A DNA stretch of 64,000 nt from JAJCYL01 sp965206015. GTDB lineage: Bacteria; Bacteroidota; Bacteroidia; Cytophagales; Cyclobacteriaceae. A program made the translations under genes and the position numbers. Below the pieces are notes generated by a model. The model saw nothing but the letters and a program-made list of their open reading frames with translations, made no database searches and was not told the DNA's origin. The stretch spans positions 124,001 through 188,000 of the forward strand of contig CBDBIW010000002.1 of NCBI GenBank assembly GCA_965206015.1, given 5' to 3'. This document shows positions 33,281-42,561 of this stretch, piece after piece; within the stretch, counting starts at the first letter, position 1; every line of letters starts with the position of its first letter.

Positions 33281-33681
33281 TTCATTCATTTGTTTGACTA
33301 CAACGATCTCTGTGTTAACATTCTTATTTTGGAGTTGTGAGCAGAAAATTCACACAACAGAATATGATTTGAAAGTCTATAACAATACAGATATTCACTA
33401 TTCTATATTATATACAAAGTGAAGATGATAGTTCAATATTGATTGATGACCTTTTTTCTGGTTCTATTATTGTAATTTCCGAACCAGGTTCATCCGGTGG
33501 AAACCAACCTCCAATAAGCCGAATTGAATTTAAAACCCTAATTGATACACTTATAGTTTTTAATAATACAGATACCATCCGGTTCGATTTCCGTAATATT
33601 AATAATTGGCGATATGTGCATCAAAATGAGTCAGGTGTTCAGGGGCATAACTATTGGTATGATATAAACCATATGATATAA
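33270..33681 (+). pseudogene. Small lipoprotein, frameshifted; possible partner of the preceding gene
   Basis: From ATG 33270 the sequence MKVNSFICLTTTISVLTFLF followed by WSC is a lipoprotein signal, then EQKIHTTEYDLKVYNNTDIH up to a TGA at 33420. Reading resumes without a gap in another frame (SEDDSSILIDDLFSG, IVISEPGSSGG, IEFKTLIDTLIVFNN, ending HMI at 33681), about 135 residues in all. It overlaps the preceding gene by 11 bases. The pairing of a toxin-like lipoprotein with a small lipoprotein recalls effector-immunity pairs. This is inference only. Confidence 0.55.
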
Positions 33682-33733
33682 ACCAGTAGAGATATGTTAG
33701 AATTTCATCAAGAGAAATAGAAAACACCTTCTG

Positions 33734-34215
33734 TTGGTAGATTTGAAATTAATGAATTTGAAGTATTTAAGGAATAGAAGCGATGTGATACCTGACAAGA
33801 TCGGCTTGTGGGGTGGTTCTTACGGGGGTTTTCTCACTGTTTTAGGGACTTGTAAGGACCTCAGACTTATTTGCTGCCGGTGTCATATTCATGGCGTTCA
33901 TGACTGGAATGTTATCATCACTGGATTTCTGCCGCACTACAACCCCAATTCACGAGAGAAATTTGCCAAACTGGTTTTTGATTCTTCTCCCATGGCTTTT
34001 ATTGATATCTGGAAATCACCGGTTCTGCTGATTCACGGAGATAACAGGAATTTGCCATTTAGTTAAACAGTAGTATTGCCGAGTCTCTACGCCGCCAGCA
34101 AGTAGACTTTGAACAATTGATATTTCCAGATGAAGTACATGGTTTTTTGCTCTGTCAGAATTGGGTGGCTGCATACAAAGCAACAGCAGAGTTCTTTGAC
34201 CGGAAATTAAAATGA
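33734..34215 (+). pseudogene. Prolyl oligopeptidase (S9) C-terminal fragment
   Basis: Only about 160 C-terminal residues remain. The catalytic Ser is in KIGLWGGSYGGFLT, the Asp in VLLIHGDNRNLPF, and the His in DEVHGFLL. A stop at NLPFS is followed by a frameshift to ESLRRQQVDFEQLIFPDEVH and the natural-looking end FFDRKLK at 34215. The propeller domain and most of the hydrolase domain are missing. The IS1 element begins 8 bases downstream. Confidence 0.85.
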
Positions 34216-34792
34216 ATATTGTTTGGTATTGCTAATTATATATAGTTTTCTTATTTTTACAGAAAAAAGCCATGAATTGTCCTAAGTGTTCAAACAGTGC
34301 TGTCATTAAATCCGGCAAGATAAAAGGAAAACAAAGGTATAAGTGTAAAAAATGCGGCTACCACTATACGGTACAACAAAAATCTACGGCCAAACCAAAA
34401 GAGTTGAAAAAATACGCCCTGCAATTATATCTTGAAGGGTTGGGTTTTCGGTCAATCGGTAGAATACTCAACGTGAGCAATGTATCTGTGTTAAACTGGA
34501 TAAGGGGTTTTGGCCAAGAAGTGCAGTCCTTGGCCAATAGCGGTTCCGAAGTGGATTTCGTAGAGCTTGACCAGATGCACAGCTACATTGGAAACAAAAA
34601 AACCATTGCTGGATTTGGATTGCTGTTGATCGATATGGGAAAAAGTTCATCAATTTCGTTATTGGCGACAGAAGTACTGAGAGAGCAAAAAAGCTCTGGG
34701 GGCTAATAGGCACCAACCAGATGAATACTATAGCAAGTGATTACTGGAAGTCATACGAGCACATGGTCCCTAAAGACACCATAGTCGTTAAC

Positions 34793-36317
34793 TTAAGGGT
34801 GCAGATGGTTTTCTTTTTAAAGTGAGCATACCCTTCTCGGGTAGATTTTGTTAGTTTTCTCCCCATTTTTGGTACTTTAAATAGCGGGTTATTTTTCTTT
34901 GATTTTGCCCCCGCAATGACATTACTAATATCATCAAACTAAGGGAGAAACACACTTCAAATTAGCAGGAAAATCTTTATTCAGAAGTATGCTGATGAAC
35001 TTAAGTATAGCATTGAGAATACTCTGTCAAAAGAAAAAATAGATCAACTAGCCAAGGAAACAGGGTTTGTAAAGCGAAAACGAAAACTGGTTGCTTCTGA
35101 TCTGTTGAATACTCTTATGTTTTCAACTTGTAATCAAGCTCAAACTAGTCTGGAAGATATTGCAGCAGATTTGCATTTAAACTTTGCCATTGATATCAGT
35201 AAAGAAGCCGTGCACAAACGATTTACTCAACAAGGAGTTACGTTTTTGCAAGAACTGATTAAAGAACAATTATCTAGTCAATTTACTTCATCAGCCAAAC
35301 TATCAACAGCTAGTCATTTTACGTGCATAAAGATTAAGGATTCAACTAGATTATCATTACCAGATGATTACAATGGAGATTATCCAGGTTTTGGAAACTT
35401 CAGCAAGACCAATGGATTAATGCAAATCCAGTACGAATATGATCTATTAAGTGGCCAATGGAAGGACTTGATGTTAACTAATCGAAGTAGAAATGATCAA
35501 AAAGATTCGAATGAAACAATAGAATCAATTACCAAGGGAGGGTTGCACATTCGTGACTTAGGCTACATTACTCCTACCTATCTGAAAGCAATCATAGATA
35601 AGTCCGCTTACTTCTTAAACCGGCTACCACCTCAAGCAAATATTTATACCTCAGAAAATAAAGAAGTGTCTTGGAAAGAAATTGATAGAAGATTTAATCG
35701 ATTAGGTATAAGTACTTCTGCACTAGATGTATTTATCTATGAAAAACATAAAATTCCCTGTAGGTTAGTTGTCGAGCGACTTAATGACCGAGAATATGAA
35801 AAAAGACTTAAGAAAGCTCGTCAATCAGCAAAAAGCAGGAAAGTGAATATCTCTGAGGTTCACAAGATCAGATGCCGTTACAATACCTTCATTACAAATG
35901 TTGAACAACAATATTTACCTGTAGAGAACATAAGAAAAGCCTATTATTTAAGATGGCAAATCGAGTTGGTCTTTAAATCCTGGAAGTCATTTTTTGAAAT
36001 TGACCAAGTAAAGAAAGTAAGAAAGGAGCGTTTTGAGTGTCAACTGTTAACTCAGTTGCTCTGGATATTAGTTAATTGGAAACTATTCATGACTTGTAAC
36101 AAATACATCCAAACATATCAACCTGACCAAGGGCTTAGTGTTTTGAAATTTTTCAAAAGATGTAGAAGTCTTTCTCCAACTCTAAGAAAAGTCCTTATAG
36201 ATCCTAAATCAATGAACTTATGGATTGAAAATGTGTTCTTACCCGCTATTTATAATACGGCATGTCAAGCTCCTAAAGGTAAAATCACTCATTATCAAGT
36301 AATTCAACAATGCTTAA
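34793..36317 (+). mobile_element. IS4-family insertion sequence, apparently complete, with 6-bp target duplication
   Basis: 1525 bp, starting TTAAGGGTGCAG and ending AATGCTTAA (outermost bases TTAAG are inverted). GTTAAC flanks it on both sides (34787-34792 and 36318-36323). It is inserted within the IS1 transposase gene, whose frame is restored when the insert is removed. Confidence 0.9.
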
Positions 36318-36322
36318 GTTAA
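34943..36322 (+). CDS. IS4-family transposase (DDE), possibly functional
   Basis: The frame is open from 34943 to a stop at 36320-36322, with no ATG at the expected N-terminus. A TTG at 35105 or a non-ATG codon near 34955 (LQISRKIFIQKYADELKYSI) must serve as start. Catalytic region: FTCIKIKDSTRLSLPDDY (first Asp) and YYLRWQIELVFKSWK, the exact Y-2-R-3-E-6-K signature of the IS4 family. No internal frameshift, unlike the other IS4-type copies here. Its last residue and stop codon are read from the duplicated target GTTAAC. Confidence 0.9.
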   Translation, partial: GRNTLQISRKIFIQKYADELKYSIENTLSKEKIDQLAKETGFVKRKRKLVASDLLNTLMFSTCNQAQTSLEDIAADLHLNFAIDISKEAVHKRFTQQGVTFLQELIKEQLSSQFTSSAKLSTASHFTCIKIKDSTRLSLPDDYNGDYPGFGNFSKTNGLMQIQYEYDLLSGQWKDLMLTNRSRNDQKDSNETIESITKGGLHIRDLGYITPTYLKAIIDKSAYFLNRLPPQANIYTSENKEVSWKEIDRRFNRLGISTSALDVFIYEKHKIPCRLVVERLNDREYEKRLKKARQSAKSRKVNISEVHKIRCRYNTFITNVEQQYLPVENIRKAYYLRWQIELVFKSWKSFFEIDQVKKVRKERFECQLLTQLLWILVNWKLFMTCNKYIQTYQPDQGLSVLKFFKRCRSLSPTLRKVLIDPKSMNLWIENVFLPAIYNTACQAPKGKITHYQVIQQCLS

Positions 36323-36557
36323 CGACTATGCTAAAGACACACACATTCAATCAAAAGCAGAAACTTTTACCGTAGAAGGCTATAATAGCTTGTTCAGGCA
36401 TTTTTTGGCAAGAATGAGAAGAAAATCAAAGGGCTATTCAAAAAGTATTGAGATGCTTACTTTATCCGTTTTGCTTTTGATGCATCATCGAAATGACACA
36501 TTAACTATATTTAATTAGCAATGCCAATTTTTTTTTGACATGGTATTGAACAAGTGC

Positions 36558-36804
36558 CTTGAATTTTTCATCCCACGCGCAATCGGCCCAATCAGACGGA
36601 ACCCAATACAAACGTGTAACTGTTCAGGGGAATACAGCACTTATTCAATAGTCAGATTACTACGGTCATCAATTGAGCGTACCACCAGGACAGTCAACCT
36701 TGTTCATCATGAAATGCAAAAACTTTGAAAGCGAAGACGATGTTGTTTCAGCATCTGACAAATTTGATCTAAATGAGATCAAGTCATTACTCAGTGAGAA
36801 TTGA
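36558..36804 (+). pseudogene. C-terminal fragment of a small secreted-protein family, copy A
   Basis: Reads LNFSSHAQSAQSDGTQYKRV, TVQGNTALIQ, then a TAG, then SDYYGHQLSVPPGQSTLFI, MKCKNFESEDDVVSASDKFD, LNEIKSLLSEN, stop. The last 40 residues are clearly related to those of the next fragment. The N-terminus is missing. I cannot name the family. Confidence 0.45.
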
Positions 36805-37175
36805 ATATACTCCAAAGACAACTAAACTGAAACTCGTATTATTTACCATAGTTCTTATCACAGCTTTCACAGCGAAGGCTGAAGACGTTAATTGAAAACT
36901 TTATGAAGCCGCATCGGCGTATGATGCAAGAAATTTGGTTGATACCCGTTTTTCACTGCAACAGTCACTAACGGAACTATTCCTATAAAGAAATTCTTGA
37001 AAAGGACGAGAATGCCCCCCTTCATTATGAAGTCCAAATACCCATTGATCAGACGTTATTTAGCATTAAATATGACCGGTTTGACAGTGAAAGTGATGTG
37101 ACAGGAATTGCCAATCAACTTGGAATAAGAGAGATTGCTGGAATGCTTAAAATAGTATTTTTCAATACTTACTAA
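36773..37175 (+). pseudogene. Small secreted protein of the same family, copy B, decayed
   Basis: A signal-peptide-like start (KLVLFTIVLITAFTAKAEDV) runs to a stop. Then in other frames KLYEAASAYDARNLVDTRFS and LQQSLTEL, and after a further shift HYEVQIPIDQTLFSIKYDRF, DSESDVTGIANQLGIREIAG, ending at TAA 37173-37175. The central part is deleted compared with the intact family as I remember it. The C-terminal part aligns with copy A (P..Q.TLF..K...F.SE.DV......L..REI..L). Confidence 0.45.
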
Positions 37176-37230
37176 TTAAGATCGTTGCAAGGCATTCTGA
37201 AATATTACTCGTTATGTATTACATTTACGT

Positions 37231-38266
37231 ATGCAAAAACAATCCATTCTTAGCCTGGCAGACAGCATTTGTGAGCTACGAACCCGCAAAATAAAAAAGA
37301 CTTTTTTCACTCAGATAAATACTGTTTTGGGCCGGGGATCGATTGAATCAGTCATCTCTGCCTATTATTAAAAGGGCAAGGGTGCGACAGGTAAACCCGG
37401 TTATGACGGGCTGTTGCTATTTAAGAGGTGTTTACTTCAAACAGGGTACGGATTGAGCGATTATGAAGTAGAAGATCGTGTCAATGATCGTATTTCTTTT
37501 GGCTATTTCTGTGGATCAACAATAGACCAGGCAGCTCCGGATCCATAGTACTTTAAGCCGCTTTCGTAGTGCCATGTCCAAATCAGGTGGTTTTGAGCTG
37601 CTTTTGAAGGAGGTCAATTCGCAGTTGAGCAGGCATAAAATCATCGTTAAAACAGGAGTCATAGTCGATGCCGGTGTGATAGAAACTCCTTTGAGGCCTA
37701 AAGGAAAAACCAATCATGAAGTCACTACGGACAGAGAAGATGAGCAAGAGGCGGGTGTCCATAAAACCTGCCCTTCAAGTGTAGATCAGGAGGCATCATG
37801 GTTAAAGAAGGGAGGTAAATATCATTATGGCCATAAGAAACATTGCCCCACCGATGAAGAGGGACTGGTGCCGGGTGTTGTGAGCACCAAAGCAAGTGTG
37901 AATGAAACAGGAAATCTATCTGAGGTGTCGGACACAGCCGATTTACCTGAGGGTATTGCCCTGAAAGCTGATAAAGGGTACCAATCAGAGAAGAACGGGC
38001 AACTTCTCAAAAGCAAAAAACTCAAGAATCACATTTTGAAGAAAGCAAAAAAGAACAAGCCCTTAACCCATTGGGAGAAGCGTTTCAATAAATTGGCAGG
38101 TAAGGCACGTTTTAAAGTAGAACGCACATTTGGGGGCATCAGACTTTGGTTCGCCGGAGGAGTAGCAGGGTACAGAGGGATAGAGAAGATGCATAATCAG
38201 AACATAATGGAAGTGCTATCTTACAATTTGTATCGCACCCCTGGGATCATTGCGTCTAATCGTTAA
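37231..38266 (+). pseudogene. IS5-family transposase, decayed
   Basis: MQKQSILSLADSICELRTRK, then a TAA in place of a codon at AYY-KGKGATGKPGYDGLLLF (about 37368), then GYGLSDYEVEDRVNDRISFG and YFCGSTIDQAAPD, a frameshift near 37545, and MSKSGGFELLLKEVNSQLSR. The catalytic region is long and clean: VKTGVIVDAGVIETPLRPKG, ALKADKGYQSEKNG and KVERTFGGIRLWFAGGVAGY, ending near 38266. These are the motifs of the Bacteroidota IS5 group. Inactive because of the stop and frameshift. Confidence 0.9.
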
Positions 38267-38624
38267 AAATGAAGCCTGTCGCACCCCAAAAAACAGAGAA
38301 AACAGAAAAAATACAAGTATACAACCTCAGTCTTTAGCCAAAAATCCAACGCAAATCATCGTTCATGACTTTTGCAATGGTCTTGAATCAGCACATGACG
38401 ATAGACCCCCAACTATGGTTACACCAGATGTACCAGCGATGGAGTTTTGTATAAATTTTCTTCTATTAATGGTCATTATAAATGTGTTTGGATATTTTAA
38501 AACTGGAAATTATCATTCGAACTGCGAGTAACCTGTCCAATTATTTTCTAATCTCTATTATCTGATGTGCTCTTTGGAGAAAAGCCAATCAGCCTTTCAA
38601 CTATTTAATCTTCAAAGGATAACA
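38267..38624. other. Intergenic region, nothing recognised
   Basis: Follows the IS5 remnant and precedes the converging YncE-like gene. A plus-strand frame of 93 codons covers part of it, but its translation matches no family and has no plausible start. The first 60 bases may be the right end of the IS5 element. Confidence 0.35.
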
Positions 38625-39734
38625 CTATTCAATCTTCCAGAAGTATATCCCTCCAGCCTGTTTGCCCAGTTCTGCAGTCGCAACAATTTTCAAGGCTTTT
38701 AAATCAATCACGTCAACTGATCCTGGCTCTCCTCCCACTCCTTCTACAGAAACGAAGGCGTATTGATTGTCCGAAGACATTGCTACCCCATGAGAAACTC
38801 TTCTATTATTGTCCAGCCGGACAAGCTCCTTGCCATTTTCAAGGTCCCAAATGCCTGTTTTGGCAGCAGTCTTGTAGGTAACGACCATTTTCTTACCGTT
38901 AGGGCTTATTTCTACATTATAGGGTCCTTTGTCACCCGGAAACTTGTTAGTCACTTTCCACCGACCAAGGTCAACCTCCAGTATCTCGTTGCTGCCATTT
39001 CCGGCAACGTAAACTTTATTCCATTTTGGGTGCGGGATTACCCAGGTCGGTTTTACTTTTGAATGTTTCATCCCGCCACCTTCCATTTTATTGTGGTCCA
39101 TTTTAGAGTGATCCATTCCTGCCATAGCATCTGTTTTCATTTCAGTACTGGCATCCAAATCAAGTTTTCGGCTAACAGAGAAATCCAGAGCGTCAATTTC
39201 AAAAAGTTCTCCACTCATCATGGCTACTGAATAATGTTTCATGCCATCGGGAGAAATTCGTGATCCATGAGGCATCGCACCAGTTGTGATTTTGGTTAAC
39301 TCAGTCATAGTCTCTGGGTCAACCACAGAAACTGAGCTTGGTACCATATCCCCATGCAAATTAAAATTAACACAGTAGAGTAAACCTGTCGCCTCTGATA
39401 TTTGCATGGTGGCTGGAAATAGGCCTAAAGTAGTTTGTCCTACTAACTCATCTGAACCAGTCTTATACTTGTATAGTGTGCCATAAGGATTGCCATGAGC
39501 CATTGATAGATACCAATATTTACCATCGGGGCTTACTGTAATACCATGTGGCCCTTCAATTTCTGCAGGCCAGACTCCAACAGGTATTCTTTTGATTGCC
39601 TCCGCCTTTTTACCATCAAATTTCACTACGGCAACCTCATCTTCGGACTCCGCAGTAACGTAGATATAGTAGTTTTGAGACAACAGTTTACCACTTAGCA
39701 TTACAATCAGAAAAAGTCCAACTAATTTCTTCAT
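38625..39734 (-). CDS. Secreted YncE-like beta-propeller with a Met/His-rich insert
   Basis: 369 residues. Signal peptide MKKLVGLFLIVMLSGKLLSQ. Repeated propeller blades: EGPHGITVSPDGKYWYLSMA, MPHGSRISPDGMKHYS, GPYNVEISPNGKKMVVTY and VSHGVAMSSDNQYAFVSVEG. Between blades, near residues 200-220, lies MAGMDHSKMDHNKMEGGG and a further MKHSK, a cluster of Met and His residues typical of copper-binding segments. Metal binding is inference. It lies 107 bases downstream of the LVIVD-repeat gene on the same strand, so the two may form one export-linked operon. Confidence 0.82.
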   Translation of the reverse strand: MKKLVGLFLIVMLSGKLLSQNYYIYVTAESEDEVAVVKFDGKKAEAIKRIPVGVWPAEIEGPHGITVSPDGKYWYLSMAHGNPYGTLYKYKTGSDELVGQTTLGLFPATMQISEATGLLYCVNFNLHGDMVPSSVSVVDPETMTELTKITTGAMPHGSRISPDGMKHYSVAMMSGELFEIDALDFSVSRKLDLDASTEMKTDAMAGMDHSKMDHNKMEGGGMKHSKVKPTWVIPHPKWNKVYVAGNGSNEILEVDLGRWKVTNKFPGDKGPYNVEISPNGKKMVVTYKTAAKTGIWDLENGKELVRLDNNRRVSHGVAMSSDNQYAFVSVEGVGGEPGSVDVIDLKALKIVATAELGKQAGGIYFWKIE

Positions 39735-39841
39735 CCTATTCTTATTCTATCAAATCAAATATCAGATTCTTCACTATGTTCAGATTGACTTCAAATTATC
39801 TTACAGGTTTTTAACTTTTCAGCCTTAAAACCCTTTCAAAC

Positions 39842-41815
39842 TCATCTCGTCTCCACCTTTACATTTTCAGGCTTTTGAGGCTCAAGTTTAGCCGCCCATA
39901 AACCACTGTTCCAGTCACTATAGAAGATTGTGCCCTTATGAAGTTGAGCACCCCAGGTAAATGGCGAGTTTGGAATATAGCCCTCAGGATCGCTTGGCAT
40001 TATGAAACCAATCTCTCTTCCCTGTCTGTTTAAATCACCCATCAATTCACCACTCAGGTCAACCACTCTAACACCCCCATTATAGAATGCGGTATAAAGC
40101 ACATCATCTTCAACCCAATAGTTATGAGATCCTGCTCCCGGAACTTCGAATTTTGCAATTTCTTCAGGGTTATCAATATCAGTAAAGTCAATGAAATGCA
40201 GGAATCCTCCAGCAATGTTTGGTCCATTCATATTCAACCCATGTGGAAAAATTTCATCCCCACCAATCACATAGAACTTCCCTGTCTTTTCACTCTTGTA
40301 AGGGAAAGCAGCATGATTCGCTCCACTGGGATAAGTATAGCTGGCAAATTGGACAGGGTTTTCAGGTGACCCTCCAGCTACTCCATTGCCAACATCAACC
40401 AATTGAATGCCATCCGACCAATTAGAACTATAGGCTATGCCGTCAACGACCCAAACATCATGGATAGAGTGCCCTGGGGTTTCGAGTTCGAATTTGCTGA
40501 CTATCCGTGGATTCTCAGGGTCTTCTATATTAATGATATAGTACTTCTGGCCAGCACTCAGTGCATAAACGTGATTTTTATAAATAAAAACATTGTGGAC
40601 TCCACCTGTGAGGTTTTCTGTAAATGTGGAAATAACCTCGGCTTCTCGAGGACTGGATACATCAATGATCACAAGTCCGTTCTTTCTATTGGAGGCTCCC
40701 TCCCTGCTGATTACACAAATTTTACCGTCCTCTGATATTTTTACATCATTCACAGTCCGGGCATCAACTTGAATACTATCTATCTTTTCTATACTTCCCG
40801 GGTTAGTAACATCCCAGAAATATGCTGTCCCGTCCGCACCCCAGGTACCCGTTACAGCATAGTCTCGTCCGTCAACGCCTTCCCAAACCCAAAAGTCGGA
40901 AGTATGCTTGTTATTTACTGTTCCATGCCCTACCAGCTCCACTTTTCTTTTAAGATCCCTAGGAGCAGCATTGACTGTCATCCTGGAAACTACAGGGCCA
41001 CAAGATGCCGTAACTGTATACAAGCCTGGTTCGTTGGCAACAAATCTGCCGTCTTGTTTTATTAATCCTGAAGCACTGGAGGAAACATCATTGGCCTCGC
41101 CAGTGAAAGCATAGGTTATTGGAGCATCATTGACTTTTTTACCTTTTTTATCTAATGCCTTGCCAATAAAATGAAAAACATCTCCGGCACTAGCTTCTTT
41201 CATATCAGCATCAAGGGTGATGGAAGCAACGGGATTTTCAACAACATTAATTTTTACTGTATTGACAATTTGATCCACCTGAGCTGTTATTATGGCTATA
41301 CCAGCCTTCAGACCGGTAACATTATAAAAAGCATCAACGGAGGCATTGGCTGTAGCAGATAAAGTCACCTTTACATCTTCCCTGTAAAATCCCGTTTTAT
41401 CATATACTTTAATTTTTAGCGGAATGGTTGTACCCGCATAAACTTTATCTGGAATTTCATCAATGCCAATCTCTGCTAAAGCCGGATATTTCACAGTTAC
41501 TTTATAGTCAATCCGTAGACGCTGGTCACGATTACCAGTCGGGTCAGGGCTTAATATGATGATTGTGTGCTCGCCAGGTATTGAAGCCGACACATTATTG
41601 TTATCATCTACACCGACAGCTTTCCCATTGCGAGAAATTATCCTTACCGGACGGTCGACTTTATTGCCCTGTCCATCCCGGACATAAACATTCATTTTCA
41701 CTTTATCGCCTACTTCCATGGTTAATTCGGAAGGTTCAATGATTAATTTGTGATTTTGAGAGTAAGCCAGAAGACAACAAAGCATCAATGGCATAACAAT
41801 GAGGAATCTTTTCAT
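39842..41815 (-). CDS. Secreted LVIVD-repeat protein with Ig-like domains
   Basis: 657 residues. Signal peptide (MKRFLIVMPLMLCCLLAYSQ). Bacterial Ig-like segments from about 25 to 280 (ELTMEVGDKVKMNVYVRDGQ, TTIPLKIKVYDKTGF, ASAGDVFHFIGKALDKKGKK). LVIVD repeats follow to about 600 (GLVIIDVSSPREAEVISTF, KYYIINIEDPENPRIVSKF, LHFIDFTDIDNPEEIAKF, VRVVDLSGE). The C-terminus ends WGAQLHKGTIFYSDWNSGLW. A cell-surface or periplasmic propeller of unknown ligand. Confidence 0.85.
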   Translation of the reverse strand: MKRFLIVMPLMLCCLLAYSQNHKLIIEPSELTMEVGDKVKMNVYVRDGQGNKVDRPVRIISRNGKAVGVDDNNNVSASIPGEHTIIILSPDPTGNRDQRLRIDYKVTVKYPALAEIGIDEIPDKVYAGTTIPLKIKVYDKTGFYREDVKVTLSATANASVDAFYNVTGLKAGIAIITAQVDQIVNTVKINVVENPVASITLDADMKEASAGDVFHFIGKALDKKGKKVNDAPITYAFTGEANDVSSSASGLIKQDGRFVANEPGLYTVTASCGPVVSRMTVNAAPRDLKRKVELVGHGTVNNKHTSDFWVWEGVDGRDYAVTGTWGADGTAYFWDVTNPGSIEKIDSIQVDARTVNDVKISEDGKICVISREGASNRKNGLVIIDVSSPREAEVISTFTENLTGGVHNVFIYKNHVYALSAGQKYYIINIEDPENPRIVSKFELETPGHSIHDVWVVDGIAYSSNWSDGIQLVDVGNGVAGGSPENPVQFASYTYPSGANHAAFPYKSEKTGKFYVIGGDEIFPHGLNMNGPNIAGGFLHFIDFTDIDNPEEIAKFEVPGAGSHNYWVEDDVLYTAFYNGGVRVVDLSGELMGDLNRQGREIGFIMPSDPEGYIPNSPFTWGAQLHKGTIFYSDWNSGLWAAKLEPQKPENVKVETR

Positions 41816-41885
41816 GCGATTAGCTCAATTCGGTTTGAATAGCTTGAATGTAACTACAGTTCAGAACAAAATAAAGCCTTATTAA

Positions 41886-42554
41886 ATGAAGCCTTCCCTC
41901 GACCACATCAAAGCATTGGTTTTTGATGCTTATGGCACTTTACTGGATGTTAAATCATTGGATGAACGGTTAGCCCGTCATTATGGAGACCAGGCCAGTA
42001 AAATCAATTCCATCTGGAGACGAAAGCAATTGCAATACACCTGATTGAGATCTTTGATGAGCAAATACAAACCTTTTTCCCGGGTAACGAAGGAAGCCCT
42101 GGAATTTGCCTGCGAAGCAGTTGGGGTTGAACTAACAAATGAAATTATGGCGGATTTGATGGATCACTACTTCATGCTTAGTTCATTCCCTGAAGTTGCT
42201 GGCCTCCTTAAGCAATTATCACAATCTCATGAATGCGCCATATTATCAAATGGTGATGTGCTAATGTTAAGTAAAGCTTCTATCCATAATGACATCTCTC
42301 AATATCTAAAAGCAATCTTAACCGTCGACTCAGTTGGTATTAACAAACCAGCTCCTGAGGTTTATCAATTGGTTTTAGATCAATTTCAGTGTGAGAAAGA
42401 TCAAATAGCCTTCATTTCATCGAATACCTGGGATGTTGCTGGTGCTAAATCCTTTGGTTTCAAGACCATCTGGCTGAACCGCACAAGCGGAACCGTGGAA
42501 ACATTAGGGTTTGAGCCCGATTGGGGAATTAAGGGTTTGGACGAATTGTTATAG
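41886..42554 (+). pseudogene. Type II haloacid dehalogenase with an internal stop codon
   Basis: HAD-superfamily hydrolase: LVFDAYGTLLDVKSL (nucleophile Asp near residue 14), RRKQLQYT, then TGA at codon 53 (42042-42044), followed in the same frame by LRSLMSKYKPF, ILSNGDVLML, ILTVDSVGINKPAPEVYQL, FISSNTWDVAGAKSFGF and WLNRTSG. Family members have Trp at codon 53 (QYTWLR), so a single TGG to TGA change is the only lesion seen. 223 codons, normal length. Could be a recent mutation or a sequencing error. Confidence 0.85.
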
Positions 42555-42561
42555 GGTTTAA

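Larger units (their letters stand above)
34272..36518 (+). pseudogene. IS1-family transposase, split by insertion
   Basis: N-terminal zinc-finger and helix-turn-helix part: MNCPKCSNSAVIKSGKIKGK, CKKCGYHYTV, LQLYLEGLGFRSIGRIL. The DDE part reads only after a -1 shift at seven A (34596-34602): NHCWIWIAVDRYGKKFINFV, GDRSTERAKKLWG, ASDYWKSYEHMVP, up to TIVVN at the insertion point. After the inner element it resumes as DYAKDTHIQSKAETFTVEGY, FRHFLARMRRKSKGYSKS, and stops at 36518. The A7 run fits the programmed -1 frameshift that IS1 uses to make its transposase. Confidence 0.9.
34223..36527 (+). mobile_element. IS1-family element interrupted by an IS4-family element
   Basis: Inverted ends: TTGGTATTGCTAATTATATA at 34223-34242 and the near-exact inverse ending at 36527 (TATTTAATTAGCAATGCCAA), two mismatches over 20. 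Removing the inner insertion and one copy of GTTAAC restores a continuous IS1 transposase frame across the junction. The nested order shows the IS4-family insertion is younger. Confidence 0.88.
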
